A stretch of DNA of 62,959 nt, from contig JAFGPS010000055.1 of the NCBI GenBank assembly GCA_016936075.1, forward strand, positions 1-62,959. The letters are read 5' to 3'. The translations under genes and the position numbers were made by a program. Below, piece after piece: positions 51,500-61,367 of the stretch. Under the pieces are notes generated by a model. It saw only the letters and a list, made by a program, of their open reading frames with translations, was not told the DNA's origin and did no database searches. Numbering within the stretch: position 1 is the first letter of the stretch; each line of letters begins with the position of its first letter. The stretch is from Sedimentisphaerales bacterium. GTDB taxonomy: Bacteria; Planctomycetota; Phycisphaerae; Sedimentisphaerales; Anaerobacaceae.

Positions 51500-53938
51500 A
51501 TGCAATCGTATCTGACTCAAATATCGAATTACCTGTTCACACAAAGCTGGCAAATAGCCTTTTTAGTAGTGATAATAGCAATATTAAACTGGTTTCTTAA
51601 GAATAAAAGTGCCCATGTTCGTTACCTGCTCTGGATGATTGTGCTTGCTAAATGTCTTATGCCGCCTTTAGTGACAATACCAGTAGCGATTCTGCCGGAA
51701 CAAAGTACAGTTGAACAAACATCTACAATGCCAGTCATTAAACCAATAATAGCTACTGAAAATACCTCAGTTCCGGAAGAACCGGTACGACAATTTACAA
51801 CTGAACCAGAATTTTCGGAACCAATTGTCACAAAAAAAACTATAACGCTTACTCTGCGTCAATGGCTTGGAATTGCCTGGCTAATCGGTATAGTTATATA
51901 TGCTACTGTGGTTTTAACAAAAGCCTTACGAACCGAAATATGGCTCAGGCGTAAGAAAAAACCATTACCAGACATATACCAAGTCAGAATTGAAGATTTG
52001 TTTTACAAGTTAAAATTAAAGAAATTCCCTAAAATATGGTTGGTTGAAGGTATAGGCCAGCCCTTCGTATGGGGTACATTTCGAGGTTCAATTTACCTGC
52101 CCTGCGATTTTATAAAAATCAATAATAGTGAACAATTGCAAGGAATTTTAGGGCATGAGCTAAGTCATATTATCCGTTTCGATATTATGATAAATCTTCT
52201 GCAAATAATCACGCAGGGAATATTCTGGTTTCATCCATTTGTCTGGCTGGCTAATAAAAAAATCCGTGCTGAGAGAGAAAAATGCTGCGATGAAATGACT
52301 ATTGCACATTTAGGCACGCAAACAAGAGAGTATAGTAAAGCGATTGTGAACATATTAATTTCGGAGTATAAAAATAATACTCAAAACATACCATCGCTGG
52401 CTATTGTAGGACCTGTCAAAAATATTGAGGAAAGGATAAAAACCATGTTAAAACCGGGAAAAATATTCTATAAACGTCCAAGCATTATTTCAATAACAGC
52501 GGTTTTTCTTATAGCTTTAATAGTAGTCCCAACCGCACTTGTTCTTACCGCTTGTGCCGAGAATTCTGCATCCGGACAAGAAGTAAGCTCACAGCCGCCA
52601 ATACAAATAATACAATCGGGAAATTCTAAAATAATAAAATTCTCAAAAGAAGCTGGAGAAGATTACAAACGCCGTAATCCCCCAATAGGTGAAAGAGCAA
52701 TGATTCACCGGAACGTTAATATAACCCGAACATATACACCGGTGGTAATCGATGGCATTGCAGAAAATACATGGTCCGGTATCCCGCAGGAAATGCTCAG
52801 TAATAAGATTGCTTCGCCGGAGTCTCCAGGTAAAAGTGTATCGGCGGTATATAAAGCCATGTGGGATAATGATAATCTTTATGTTTTTGTTCATGTATCT
52901 GACGAATCACGACAGAGTGACTCTGCTGATTTTACCCAGGATGATTCTATCGAAATATTCCTTGATGCCGATAATTCCAAAACAGGTGATTACGATGATA
53001 ATGATTATCATTTCTATTTCAAATGGAACGAAGATAATCCTGTAATAGGACTTGCAAGCGGCAAAAAGCTTCCTGATGGTATCCAATACAAACTTGCCTC
53101 GTTAGGAAATGATACCGGCTATAATCTTGAAGTTATGTTCCCCTGGAAATCAATTGGAACAAAAGCGTACCCCAATGCACTTATCGGCATCGATTTTCAT
53201 GTAAATGACGACGATGATGGCGGTAATCGAGACTATAAAGTGACATGGTGCGATAGAGGAGATTTGGCATCACAGAATACCTGCTTGTTCGGAACCGCAA
53301 GAATGACCGGCTTAGTTGGTTGGTGGAAATTCGACGAAAGCGAAGGAACCATCGCGGCTGATAGTTCTGGAAACGGAAATTCCGGCAGATTAATTGGTGA
53401 CGCAAAATGGCAACCCTCAGGTGGTAAATCAGGCGGTGCAATATATTTGGATGGTGACCGGGATTATGTAGTTATCTCGAATACTCAGAATTTCAATATT
53501 ACCGATACGATAACTGTTTGTGCATGGGTAAAAACAGAACCTGAAAATAATAATTGGGCGACAATTATGGGCAAAGGAAATTCATGGCATCTATATTCAG
53601 GTTTCCCTGAAGACAAATATTATTTTCAAATCAATAATATGACTCCATCCAATCCACGAGAGTTCAAAGCCGGAAAGTGGCATCACGTTGTCGGTGTATA
53701 TGACAGCAAATACCTCGGTGAAGTTCGTATATATATAGATGGGAAATTCGATGTTTCAAGAAAGCCAGAACAAGTAATAAGTCCCAGTACAGGAATAAGT
53801 ATAAGCGATCTTCCTGTTTGCATTGGTGAGAATCTCCAAACAGGAGGCCGCGAATGGAAAGGTCTTATCGATGATGTTAGAATATATAATTATGCACTGA
53901 GTGAAAATGAGATTTTAGATTTATACAAAGGTAAATAG
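51500..53938 (+). CDS. BlaR1-like M56 metalloprotease with CBM9-like and LamG carbohydrate-binding modules
   Basis: The 812-residue protein starts with a BlaR1-type M56 peptidase (about 1-330) that has several membrane helices and the zinc motif H-E-L-S-H at 219-223. The last membrane segment (about 328-350) is followed by L-T-A-C-A-E, a lipobox-like sequence. The exported half is a CBM9-like domain (about 410-597, with V-V-I-D-G-I-A-E-N-T-W, D-D-S-I-E-I-F-L-D-A-D and H-V-N-D-D-D-D-G-G) and a LamG domain (about 600-810, with L-V-G-W-W-K-F-D-E-S-E-G and K-W-H-H-V-V-G-V-Y-D). No penicillin-binding domain exists. The fusion predicts a sensor that releases the BlaI repressor when a glycan binds. 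Confidence 0.88.
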   Translation: MQSYLTQISNYLFTQSWQIAFLVVIIAILNWFLKNKSAHVRYLLWMIVLAKCLMPPLVTIPVAILPEQSTVEQTSTMPVIKPIIATENTSVPEEPVRQFTTEPEFSEPIVTKKTITLTLRQWLGIAWLIGIVIYATVVLTKALRTEIWLRRKKKPLPDIYQVRIEDLFYKLKLKKFPKIWLVEGIGQPFVWGTFRGSIYLPCDFIKINNSEQLQGILGHELSHIIRFDIMINLLQIITQGIFWFHPFVWLANKKIRAEREKCCDEMTIAHLGTQTREYSKAIVNILISEYKNNTQNIPSLAIVGPVKNIEERIKTMLKPGKIFYKRPSIISITAVFLIALIVVPTALVLTACAENSASGQEVSSQPPIQIIQSGNSKIIKFSKEAGEDYKRRNPPIGERAMIHRNVNITRTYTPVVIDGIAENTWSGIPQEMLSNKIASPESPGKSVSAVYKAMWDNDNLYVFVHVSDESRQSDSADFTQDDSIEIFLDADNSKTGDYDDNDYHFYFKWNEDNPVIGLASGKKLPDGIQYKLASLGNDTGYNLEVMFPWKSIGTKAYPNALIGIDFHVNDDDDGGNRDYKVTWCDRGDLASQNTCLFGTARMTGLVGWWKFDESEGTIAADSSGNGNSGRLIGDAKWQPSGGKSGGAIYLDGDRDYVVISNTQNFNITDTITVCAWVKTEPENNNWATIMGKGNSWHLYSGFPEDKYYFQINNMTPSNPREFKAGKWHHVVGVYDSKYLGEVRIYIDGKFDVSRKPEQVISPSTGISISDLPVCIGENLQTGGREWKGLIDDVRIYNYALSENEILDLYKGK

Positions 53939-53975
53939 TTTAATTAGTCTTATGATTGTGTAAAGGTGGAATTTT

Positions 53976-55163
53976 CTATTTTGAGTTCACTATAAGACGC
54001 ATGAACTCTTCGAGGTTTGTTTGTTTATATATGGGCAGGTAATCGTAGCGGCCGAGTTCTTCTTTTGTAGAAGGGACATATAATGATAAGCCGCAGCGCC
54101 AGGATTGGTCGATAGGTATATAGCCTTCGTATTCGGGACTGTAGTTTTTGAAACTGACATTTTCGACAAGCGATGTATCGCACCAGCCGAAAAAAGTCTG
54201 CAATTGGTTTTGTGCGATATTATTATTTGCGAGGCTCAGAGACTTTAAATACGTTTGGAAATCATAAAACTTCTCATCAGTATGCTCGAACATGAACCGG
54301 ATATCTTTCGGAGCTTCGAGACTTTCAGCCTGAGTAAATGCATTAAGAACAGGAGTGATTTTTTGCGGCAGTTCTTTCATTTTATCCGTATTAATTAATG
54401 TATAAATGTTATAATGCTCATCTTCTTTCATTATTGTTTCTGCAAGTGCCCTGCCTGTAATTTCAGGATTACCCGTTATGGCTTGAAGTGTTTTTGTATA
54501 ATACGTATTCGGCGCACCAACCGCAACTGGGGAAGCCATGAGATATTCGCATGTATCGGTAAAACTGTAAAGACTCTGAATCTGCGCTTTTCCGCATTGC
54601 TGGAGAAAAAGCAATCTTACTTTACCATCGACATTCTGATTGAAATCAGCGAGGATTTTCGCGACGTGGTCAGCCTGGAACCATTTTCCAGAAGGAAACT
54701 TTTTATTAGCTTTTACCTTACTAAAAGGTCTTTCGTCGAGGCACATACTATTCAGCATGCCGCCATGATTGGTGAAAACGACACAGTAATTTTCAGCTTT
54801 CCATTTGTCACTTATCCAGTCGAGGAATTCCTCCAACTCTTTCGTATCGGCACTATCTTCTCTCCGGAGGAATTTTTCATTAACGTTTATCTCTCCATCC
54901 GAATAAGTCTGTATAATCCGTTTCATTCCTTTATTATCAGAAAAATCTATCTGTGTTATGACAGCAATTTCATCATTTGAAATGCCTTTAGATAGCTCAT
55001 TTATAATCTGAGTGCCATACCTGCCCAGATTATTGTCATACGACATATAGTAAACAAAAACCCACTTATAGTTATGTTTGTTCGTGGAAAGCAGTTCAAA
55101 CGCCAATAAAGGAATCCATAGTATAATAAATACAATCCATATATGGTTCTTCGATTTTTCCAT
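53976..55163 (-). CDS. Clostripain-related (C11 family) cysteine peptidase, membrane-anchored
   Basis: The 395-residue protein begins with one N-terminal membrane segment (about 8-25) and continues as a C11 clostripain-like peptidase. The catalytic dyad is His133 in F-T-N-H-G-G and Cys190 in L-Q-Q-C-G-K-A-Q. The peptidase would face the periplasm. It is convergent with the M56 gene (37 bases apart) and divergent from the secreted CBM9 protein. It shows no activation-site insert that I can identify. The substrate is unknown. Confidence 0.88.
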   Translation of the reverse strand: MEKSKNHIWIVFIILWIPLLAFELLSTNKHNYKWVFVYYMSYDNNLGRYGTQIINELSKGISNDEIAVITQIDFSDNKGMKRIIQTYSDGEINVNEKFLRREDSADTKELEEFLDWISDKWKAENYCVVFTNHGGMLNSMCLDERPFSKVKANKKFPSGKWFQADHVAKILADFNQNVDGKVRLLFLQQCGKAQIQSLYSFTDTCEYLMASPVAVGAPNTYYTKTLQAITGNPEITGRALAETIMKEDEHYNIYTLINTDKMKELPQKITPVLNAFTQAESLEAPKDIRFMFEHTDEKFYDFQTYLKSLSLANNNIAQNQLQTFFGWCDTSLVENVSFKNYSPEYEGYIPIDQSWRCGLSLYVPSTKEELGRYDYLPIYKQTNLEEFMRLIVNSK

Positions 55164-55262
55164 ACACTATCTCTTTCAATTCTGCTTCATATTATCCTAA
55201 TTATAACAAAATTTATTTTCTAAGGCAAAAAAAGAAAATAATATTCAAAAAAGGATAAAAAT

Positions 55263-55279
55263 GTAACAAAACGGTAACA
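55263..55279 (+). promoter_or_regulatory. Pho-box-like direct repeat (GTAACA-N5-GTAACA)
   Basis: GTAACA at 55263-55268 and 55274-55279 repeat with an 11-base period, the geometry on which OmpR/PhoB-family regulators bind. It lies 71 bases before the start of an operon that includes a PhoB-like regulator, so autoregulation is possible. Confidence 0.5.
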
Positions 55280-55349
55280 ATTCCAGTGCAAAATACTCCT
55301 ATGAAAAAAAGACTTTTTATGATAATTTAATACGAAAGGAGTAAAAGTT

Positions 55350-57980
55350 ATGGAACAGTTAAAAGTCACAAAAGAATTGAGTAAAATCATTGTCTTATTA
55401 TTAGTCTTTGTCAATTCAGTTTACGCCGCTTCTACAAAGCAGGCCAGCGTATTACTGCAGGAAGCTCTGTATGCAGAAGAAATTGAAGGCGACATCAATA
55501 CTGCGATAAAAATCTATCAGCAGATTATCGATGACGATTCGGCGCAGGAGAACTATGTAGCACAGGCACTATATCGTCAGGGTATGTGCTATATGAAAGT
55601 TCAGAATGAAAATCAGGCGAAAGGAAATTTTACAAGGTTAGTAACAAATTTCAGCGACCAGACAAATATTATAGAAAAGGTTAAGCCCCTTCTCGAGGAT
55701 ATTGGCAATGCTGATCCGGCAGCCCTGATGCCTCCTGAGACTTTGTTCTACGCTGAGATAGGCAGCCCAGGTAAGCAGATAGAAACTATATTTAATATGT
55801 TAAAGGGCAGTCCCCTTGAAAATCCATGGGCTCTTATCGGCGATAATATGCCTGAAACTTCTAATGACCAGATGGGAAATATTGTTAGTGGTCTTCTCAA
55901 TCCAAGTATGATGGCAGAGTTAAGGAAAATCAGGGGAATGGGTGTAGGTATTACAGGTATACCTCAAAATGACGTTCCGCCCGGTATCCTTGTTTTATTC
56001 CCCGGCAAGAGCGATGCCTTAAAAGGCCTGCTTCAAATGGTACTAACTATGGTAGGAAAGCCTGTTGACAGTATTGAAGGTATGAACTGCATAGAGTTTA
56101 CCGCAGGCGGAGGAGCCGCATATAATGATTCTACAGTTATAATGGTTAGTCCACTGGCTTATGAAGCCGGGCAATTGGAATGGTGTGTTAAGCAATACAA
56201 AGGAATTACTAATGAACCGACATTAGCTTCAAGCAACAAATCATTCGCACAGGTAAGTAAGCAGGCTCGCCAATCAAATGCTCTGACAATATGGGCGGAT
56301 ATTAATTCATTCTATACAAAGCTTATGGAAATTATTCCGCCCGATGCTATTCCTGTTCAAATTCATATTGCCAACGGAATAGTCGATTTTAAAAATATAA
56401 AGGACTTGATAGCTTCTCTATCAATAGAACAAAATAGTGTGTCGCTCGAAACCAATATCGCACTTAATGGAGGCCATAACTGTATTGCTTACAATATGAT
56501 TCGCACGCCAAATCTCAATAAAAACAGTTTTCAGGCGATACCACCTGAAACAATAGGATTATTGAGTTTCGCTTTAAATGACGCAGCAAGTGCTCAAGCC
56601 GCATCAATAGGAAGCCAGCTTCAGAATATAACCGGTCTTGACTTCGGAAGAGAGATTTTTGGAAATATTGAACAAATAACTTTATTCCTAACACCTGCGA
56701 AAAATACATCCGCACAAATCCCTAATCCGGCAATTGCTTTCGGAGGTAACCTTGGTCTTGCTATTACAAGCCGAAATCCTCAGCAAACAAGACAGATAAT
56801 TGAACAATTGCTCACAATACCCGGTTTAGTAACCAGAAATCCAAATAACAATCAAACTCTGGAGGCATCAGGCAAATATACTATTGATCTTAACAATGGT
56901 ATGAAACTAAATTGCTGCCAAAACAAAAATACAACTATTATTTCCTTAAATCCTGAAATAATCGATGCTTCTCTTAACTCAATACAATCACAAAAATCAG
57001 CTATGACAGAAGGAGTTTTAAAAAAACCTATTTCTGAAATATCCTCCAGTACCAGTAAGATTCTTATGCTTAATCTTGGTGGTTTTATACAGACTGGGCA
57101 GCCATTTATCAATGCCGGTTCCGAAGAAACCACAACAGCCCTTCGCAATCTATTAGGTCAAATAGCATCAGAATGTAAAGATAGTACCTTCCAGATGCGG
57201 ACCAATGAAAGCCAGAATAATTTTAATATTCGCGCCGGTATTTTTAACCTCCCTCCACTCAGCAATGTCTTTACCCCAATAATGCAGATTGTAAATATTA
57301 TGCCAAAAACACAGCAGAATTCAGGCGGCTGGGAAAAAATTGACACTACTCCAGTAGCTATCGCTCATACAGACAACGCTCCTGTTATAGACGGCAAAGC
57401 CGAACAAATATGGGAAAAAGCGAAATCACACAGACTCGAAAACAGGATATATTCCAATAATTTCACTTTGGAAGATTTAGATGCAGTCTATAGTGCATTG
57501 TGGGATAAAGACAACCTTTATGTATATGTGCATGTAGTTGATGATTCGCTAAAGAATGATTCAGATGAACACTATCAGGATGATTCCATCGAGATATTCA
57601 TTGACGCAGATAATTCAAAATCCGGAGAATACAGCAACAAGGATTATCAATATTACTTTAGTTGGGATAAAGATAAACCAAGTGCTGGAATTTATAATAG
57701 AGGTAATATTCAAGATAGTATTAAATATAAATTAGTCACACATGATAAAGGTTACAGCCTCGAGGTTATGTTCCCATGGGCAACTCTCGGTACCAAAGCT
57801 TTTCCGGGTGCTAAGATTGGTCTTGATATTCATGTAAACGACGATGATGACGGCGGAGACCGTGACAGCAAAATCACATGGCGTGACACACAGGATTCCG
57901 CATGGGAAAACACTAAATTCTTCGGAACGGCTGAACTGGCGGATATGAGCTTATTGTATCAGGATACAATTAAAAACTAA
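55350..57980 (+). CDS. Secreted TPR and CBM9-like protein
   Basis: This 876-residue protein has a cleavable signal peptide (F-V-N-S-V-Y-A-A, about residue 26) and a TPR-like helical region (about 30-130, with A-I-K-I-Y-Q-Q-I-I-D-D-D and A-L-Y-R-Q-G-M-C-Y). A large middle part (about 130-660) is not recognised but resembles DUF3352-type beta-helical proteins with G-L-L-S-F-A-L-N-D. The C-terminal CBM9-like domain (about 680-860, with D-D-S-I-E-I-F-I-D-A-D and H-V-N-D-D-D-D-G-G-D-R-D) is a close relative of the one in the M56 protein 1.5 kb away. AAAGGAG precedes the ATG by 8 bases. It is co-oriented with the kinase and regulator that follow. Confidence 0.85.
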   Translation: MEQLKVTKELSKIIVLLLVFVNSVYAASTKQASVLLQEALYAEEIEGDINTAIKIYQQIIDDDSAQENYVAQALYRQGMCYMKVQNENQAKGNFTRLVTNFSDQTNIIEKVKPLLEDIGNADPAALMPPETLFYAEIGSPGKQIETIFNMLKGSPLENPWALIGDNMPETSNDQMGNIVSGLLNPSMMAELRKIRGMGVGITGIPQNDVPPGILVLFPGKSDALKGLLQMVLTMVGKPVDSIEGMNCIEFTAGGGAAYNDSTVIMVSPLAYEAGQLEWCVKQYKGITNEPTLASSNKSFAQVSKQARQSNALTIWADINSFYTKLMEIIPPDAIPVQIHIANGIVDFKNIKDLIASLSIEQNSVSLETNIALNGGHNCIAYNMIRTPNLNKNSFQAIPPETIGLLSFALNDAASAQAASIGSQLQNITGLDFGREIFGNIEQITLFLTPAKNTSAQIPNPAIAFGGNLGLAITSRNPQQTRQIIEQLLTIPGLVTRNPNNNQTLEASGKYTIDLNNGMKLNCCQNKNTTIISLNPEIIDASLNSIQSQKSAMTEGVLKKPISEISSSTSKILMLNLGGFIQTGQPFINAGSEETTTALRNLLGQIASECKDSTFQMRTNESQNNFNIRAGIFNLPPLSNVFTPIMQIVNIMPKTQQNSGGWEKIDTTPVAIAHTDNAPVIDGKAEQIWEKAKSHRLENRIYSNNFTLEDLDAVYSALWDKDNLYVYVHVVDDSLKNDSDEHYQDDSIEIFIDADNSKSGEYSNKDYQYYFSWDKDKPSAGIYNRGNIQDSIKYKLVTHDKGYSLEVMFPWATLGTKAFPGAKIGLDIHVNDDDDGGDRDSKITWRDTQDSAWENTKFFGTAELADMSLLYQDTIKN

Positions 57981-58016
57981 GTTTATTTTAATTTTGTTTG
58001 TGATTATTAATAAAAC

Positions 58017-60011
58017 GTGATAGTTAAAAATACTAAAAATTTAGAACAAGATAAAATGCAATGGGTAATATTACTGCTTGCGGGGGCAGTGATATTACCC
58101 ACTATTTGCCTGCTCTGGTTTATGACTCAAGCAGTTAGAAACGAACGTCTTGCTATTAAAGAAAAACTTTTAAGTGTATATAGTAATAGTGTAAATACAT
58201 CACTAAAGCGTACCCTTGACGACGATTGGCTCAGGCTCAATTTAACATTTCCATTTGCTAACGCTTATCTTATTTTCGATGAAAATGATAATCTTATTTT
58301 TCCGGTTGAAAACACAAGCGAAGATATCATTTCTGATGATATTTTTAACAAAGCTTATAAACTTGAATATACTGATAATAATCCTGATCATGCGATAGCG
58401 GAATATAATTTAATTACGGAAACTTCACAAAAAGACGCTTTGCGTATAAAAGCGGAGATCGCTTCAATAAGATGCTTGAGAAAACTCAATCAGTTAGATA
58501 ATGCAATTGCCAAATCACGTAAAGTTCTTTCTAAATACAATGATGAAGATATACATATTCGTACACAAAAAGTAAGAGTGTATTTATTACTGATAGAAAT
58601 GCTCCTGCAGAATAATAGTATTGATATCAAAAATGAATTATCCGAAATGTTTGACTATGCGTCTGATAATATCGCAACAGATGATAACCTTTATTTGTTT
58701 GGGACAAATCAACAAACTACTAAACCAATTCCGACATCTTTACAGCTTATAGTTCTTGAACGATTCATATCGTTTGCTGAGCCAATAAAGAAAGACACAC
58801 TAATTTCCAAAAAAGTTAAAAGAGCAGAAACTCTAATACCAAAATTGAAATTATCGCTTGAGATGGCCAACTTATTCAAAGACCTTTCCTTTATCACGAT
58901 TAAAGGTACCAATAGTCATATATTCAGATTAGACACTCAAGAGCAACTCTATGCACAATATAATCATGATAATTCTAATTTTGCTGTACGTAAATACCTG
59001 AAAATATATAGTCAGGAAAGTATAGTACATATTTTTTATCCTTTTGTGGATGACATCGAGAAATTACCTTCTAAATGCATGATTTATGATGAAAAAGGCG
59101 ATGTTGTTTGCGGTGTAAAAATAGCTTCAAAGCCTTTTATAAAGTCAGAAATAAATATTAATTATTTCCCAGGCTATACAACAGAACTTTATGTCCTTTC
59201 TTCAGATTTTGAAGACGCCGCTGATAAACAGGTTGCTGTTTACATATGGGCCGGAGTTTTGGTGATAGTTATGATTCTTGCGACAGGTGGATTCGCAGGC
59301 GGTACAATCAATAAGCAAATGAAAATGAATAAGCTCAAGAATGATTTTATCGCAACTATTACGCATGAGCTTAAAACCCCCCTTGCGTCTATAAGAGTGC
59401 TTGCTGATACTTTACTTGAAGGTAATTATAATGACCAGAAACAGGTTAAAGAATATTTGGGATTAATTTGCAAGGAAAACAAGCGGCTAACTGGTTTGAT
59501 AGATAATTTTCTTACATTCTCACGTATGGAACGCAATAAGCAGGTCTTTACATTTGAAAAAGTGAGTCCGGCTGATATAGCGAAATCCGCTATCGAAGCG
59601 ATACAAACAAAATATAATCAAAAGAATTGTCACTTTTCTCAAAAGATTGATGATGATATACTGCCAATATCAGTAGATAAAGATGCAATAGTCACGGTGC
59701 TTGTTAATCTTTTGGACAATGCCTGCAAATATACTTATGATAATAAAAATATTGAGTTCAAAGTTTTCAGTGAAGGCGAAAATGTATGTTTCTCGGTAAA
59801 GGACAACGGGATAGGAATGACAAAAAGGCAGATCAGAAAGATATTCGAGAGGTTTTACCAGGCTGACACAAGCCTATCACGACGGGCCGAAGGTACCGGT
59901 CTGGGATTATCAATTGTGAAATTCATTCTCGATGCGCATAAAGCAACAATTGAAGTTAAAAGCCAGCCTGAAAAAGGAAGTACTTTTATTGTAAGAATAC
60001 CAATTCTATAA
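58017..60011 (+). CDS. Sensor histidine kinase with large periplasmic domain
   Basis: The 664-residue kinase starts with GTG at 58017. A membrane segment at about 17-36 and another at about 408-428 enclose a periplasmic region of 370 residues with a TPR-like helical stretch (A-I-A-K-S-R-K-V-L-S-K-Y). The HisKA domain has His450 in T-H-E-L-K-T-P, and the ATPase domain has N-L-L-D-N-A-C-K-Y-T, D-N-G-I-G-M and G-T-G-L-G-L. It lies 36 bases after the CBM9 gene and 17 bases before its regulator. The size of the sensor region is unusual for a PhoR-type kinase. Confidence 0.93.
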   Translation: MIVKNTKNLEQDKMQWVILLLAGAVILPTICLLWFMTQAVRNERLAIKEKLLSVYSNSVNTSLKRTLDDDWLRLNLTFPFANAYLIFDENDNLIFPVENTSEDIISDDIFNKAYKLEYTDNNPDHAIAEYNLITETSQKDALRIKAEIASIRCLRKLNQLDNAIAKSRKVLSKYNDEDIHIRTQKVRVYLLLIEMLLQNNSIDIKNELSEMFDYASDNIATDDNLYLFGTNQQTTKPIPTSLQLIVLERFISFAEPIKKDTLISKKVKRAETLIPKLKLSLEMANLFKDLSFITIKGTNSHIFRLDTQEQLYAQYNHDNSNFAVRKYLKIYSQESIVHIFYPFVDDIEKLPSKCMIYDEKGDVVCGVKIASKPFIKSEININYFPGYTTELYVLSSDFEDAADKQVAVYIWAGVLVIVMILATGGFAGGTINKQMKMNKLKNDFIATITHELKTPLASIRVLADTLLEGNYNDQKQVKEYLGLICKENKRLTGLIDNFLTFSRMERNKQVFTFEKVSPADIAKSAIEAIQTKYNQKNCHFSQKIDDDILPISVDKDAIVTVLVNLLDNACKYTYDNKNIEFKVFSEGENVCFSVKDNGIGMTKRQIRKIFERFYQADTSLSRRAEGTGLGLSIVKFILDAHKATIEVKSQPEKGSTFIVRIPIL

Positions 60012-60028
60012 CAAATAAGATAAATAAC

Positions 60029-60709
60029 ATGGAAAAAGTACTGATAATTGAAGATGACCCAACAATGCTTCGCGGCCTGAAGGATAACTTTGAGTACGCA
60101 GGTTATAATGTAGTAACTGCCTGTGATGGCGAAGAAGGCCTGAACGCCGCTCTTGATGCTAAACCTGATTTGATTATTCTCGATATAATGCTTCCTAAGA
60201 TAAACGGCTACGAAATATGCAGGCTTATACGAAAAGAAAAACTTGACATGCCTATAATCATGCTCACGGCCAAAGGAGAAGAATCGGATATTATTCTTGG
60301 TCTTAATCTCGGCGCAGATGATTATGTTACCAAGCCATTCAGTATAAAAGAGCTTCTTGCGCGTACGGCCGCGTTTTTGCGCAGGAGCAGACAAACGGAA
60401 GAGAACGTTTACGAATTTGCCGATTTTCGACTCGATATTGCGGCAAGAAAGCTCTCCTGTAAAGGAAATGAAATAAAACTGTCGCCAAAAGAGTTCAGCC
60501 TGCTCGAATTGTTCTTAAAAAGACAGGGACGAGCGCTTACAAGAGACGATATACTAAACAATGTCTGGGGATACGATTGCTTTACAGGTTCACGAAGTAT
60601 AGACAGGTTTATCACTACATTAAGAAATAAGATAGAGCCTGATCCACACAATCCGATATTTATTCGCACAATCAGGGAAATTGGCTATAAATTCGAGCTT
60701 CCAGAGTAA
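60029..60709 (+). CDS. OmpR/PhoB-family response regulator
   Basis: The 226-residue regulator has a receiver domain (phosphoacceptor Asp52 in I-I-L-D-I-M-L-P, K in V-T-K-P-F-S) and a winged-helix DNA-binding domain (I-K-L-S-P-K-E-F-S-L-L-E-L-F, ending I-R-T-I-R-E-I-G-Y-K-F-E). It is cotranscribed with the preceding kinase. The Pho-box-like repeat at 55263 is its most likely target in this window. Confidence 0.96.
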   Translation: MEKVLIIEDDPTMLRGLKDNFEYAGYNVVTACDGEEGLNAALDAKPDLIILDIMLPKINGYEICRLIRKEKLDMPIIMLTAKGEESDIILGLNLGADDYVTKPFSIKELLARTAAFLRRSRQTEENVYEFADFRLDIAARKLSCKGNEIKLSPKEFSLLELFLKRQGRALTRDDILNNVWGYDCFTGSRSIDRFITTLRNKIEPDPHNPIFIRTIREIGYKFELPE

Positions 60710-60718
60710 TGACATAAA

Positions 60719-61105
60719 TTATCGTAAACATGCTGTTATATAGCAAACAATTGTCGCAAGAACGACGAAAATAATCCCTGCTATACGGTACTGAATATCA
60801 GAAAGAGAACTCCATATGCTCGCAAAATGACTATACTTTTCAGTTCCAATCATGAGGAAAAACAACGCTAAACAAGCCATCGCTATCGCAGATAAAATAT
60901 AAAACACTGATACCCCTGAAAATACTATGGAAATCAAGACAAAAATCGCACAAAAAGCAAACAGCAAACCATACAAAACACCCCATATCGGCCCCATGGA
61001 TTCATTGATATAATCAAGTGATTTGCGATATAATGAAGGATTAAATATTAAGATAGACGCATCAGCCGCCAAACAAAACGAAATTATAAACATTAATAAA
61101 TACAT
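60719..61105 (-). CDS. Four-helix membrane protein of unknown function
   Basis: The 128-residue protein has four hydrophobic stretches (about 3-20, 42-62, 67-87, 107-126) and short charged loops. I recognise no family. It is convergent with the response regulator gene, 9 bases apart. ATAAATAC before the ATG is not a good ribosome binding site, so the start may differ. Confidence 0.6.
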   Translation of the reverse strand: MYLLMFIISFCLAADASILIFNPSLYRKSLDYINESMGPIWGVLYGLLFAFCAIFVLISIVFSGVSVFYILSAIAMACLALFFLMIGTEKYSHFASIWSSLSDIQYRIAGIIFVVLATIVCYITACLR

Positions 61106-61337
61106 AAGGTGTTTTTAACACTAAATTTAACTCTTGTAAACAATTTATAAGACAATTAGATTTGGTTTATCTTTAATTATAGATTTTCAACATACTCAAT
61201 TTATATTCAGTTGCATTATTAATTAAGTAACTAATCTCGAAAAATGAATTTTTGGGCAATTCTTTGAATAATTTCTATTACAAACATCGCTTTTTCTGTA
61301 TTTTTTTTACCACAAACACTAATTTTCTTCTTTTTTC

Positions 61338-61367
61338 TTGACAAGTCAAAATGCTATTTGCTATTAT
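61338..61367 (+). promoter_or_regulatory. Promoter of the secreted LamG gene
   Basis: TTGACA (61338-61343) and TATTAT (61362-61367) are spaced by 18 bases. A transcript from here would have a leader of about 415 bases. Confidence 0.6.
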
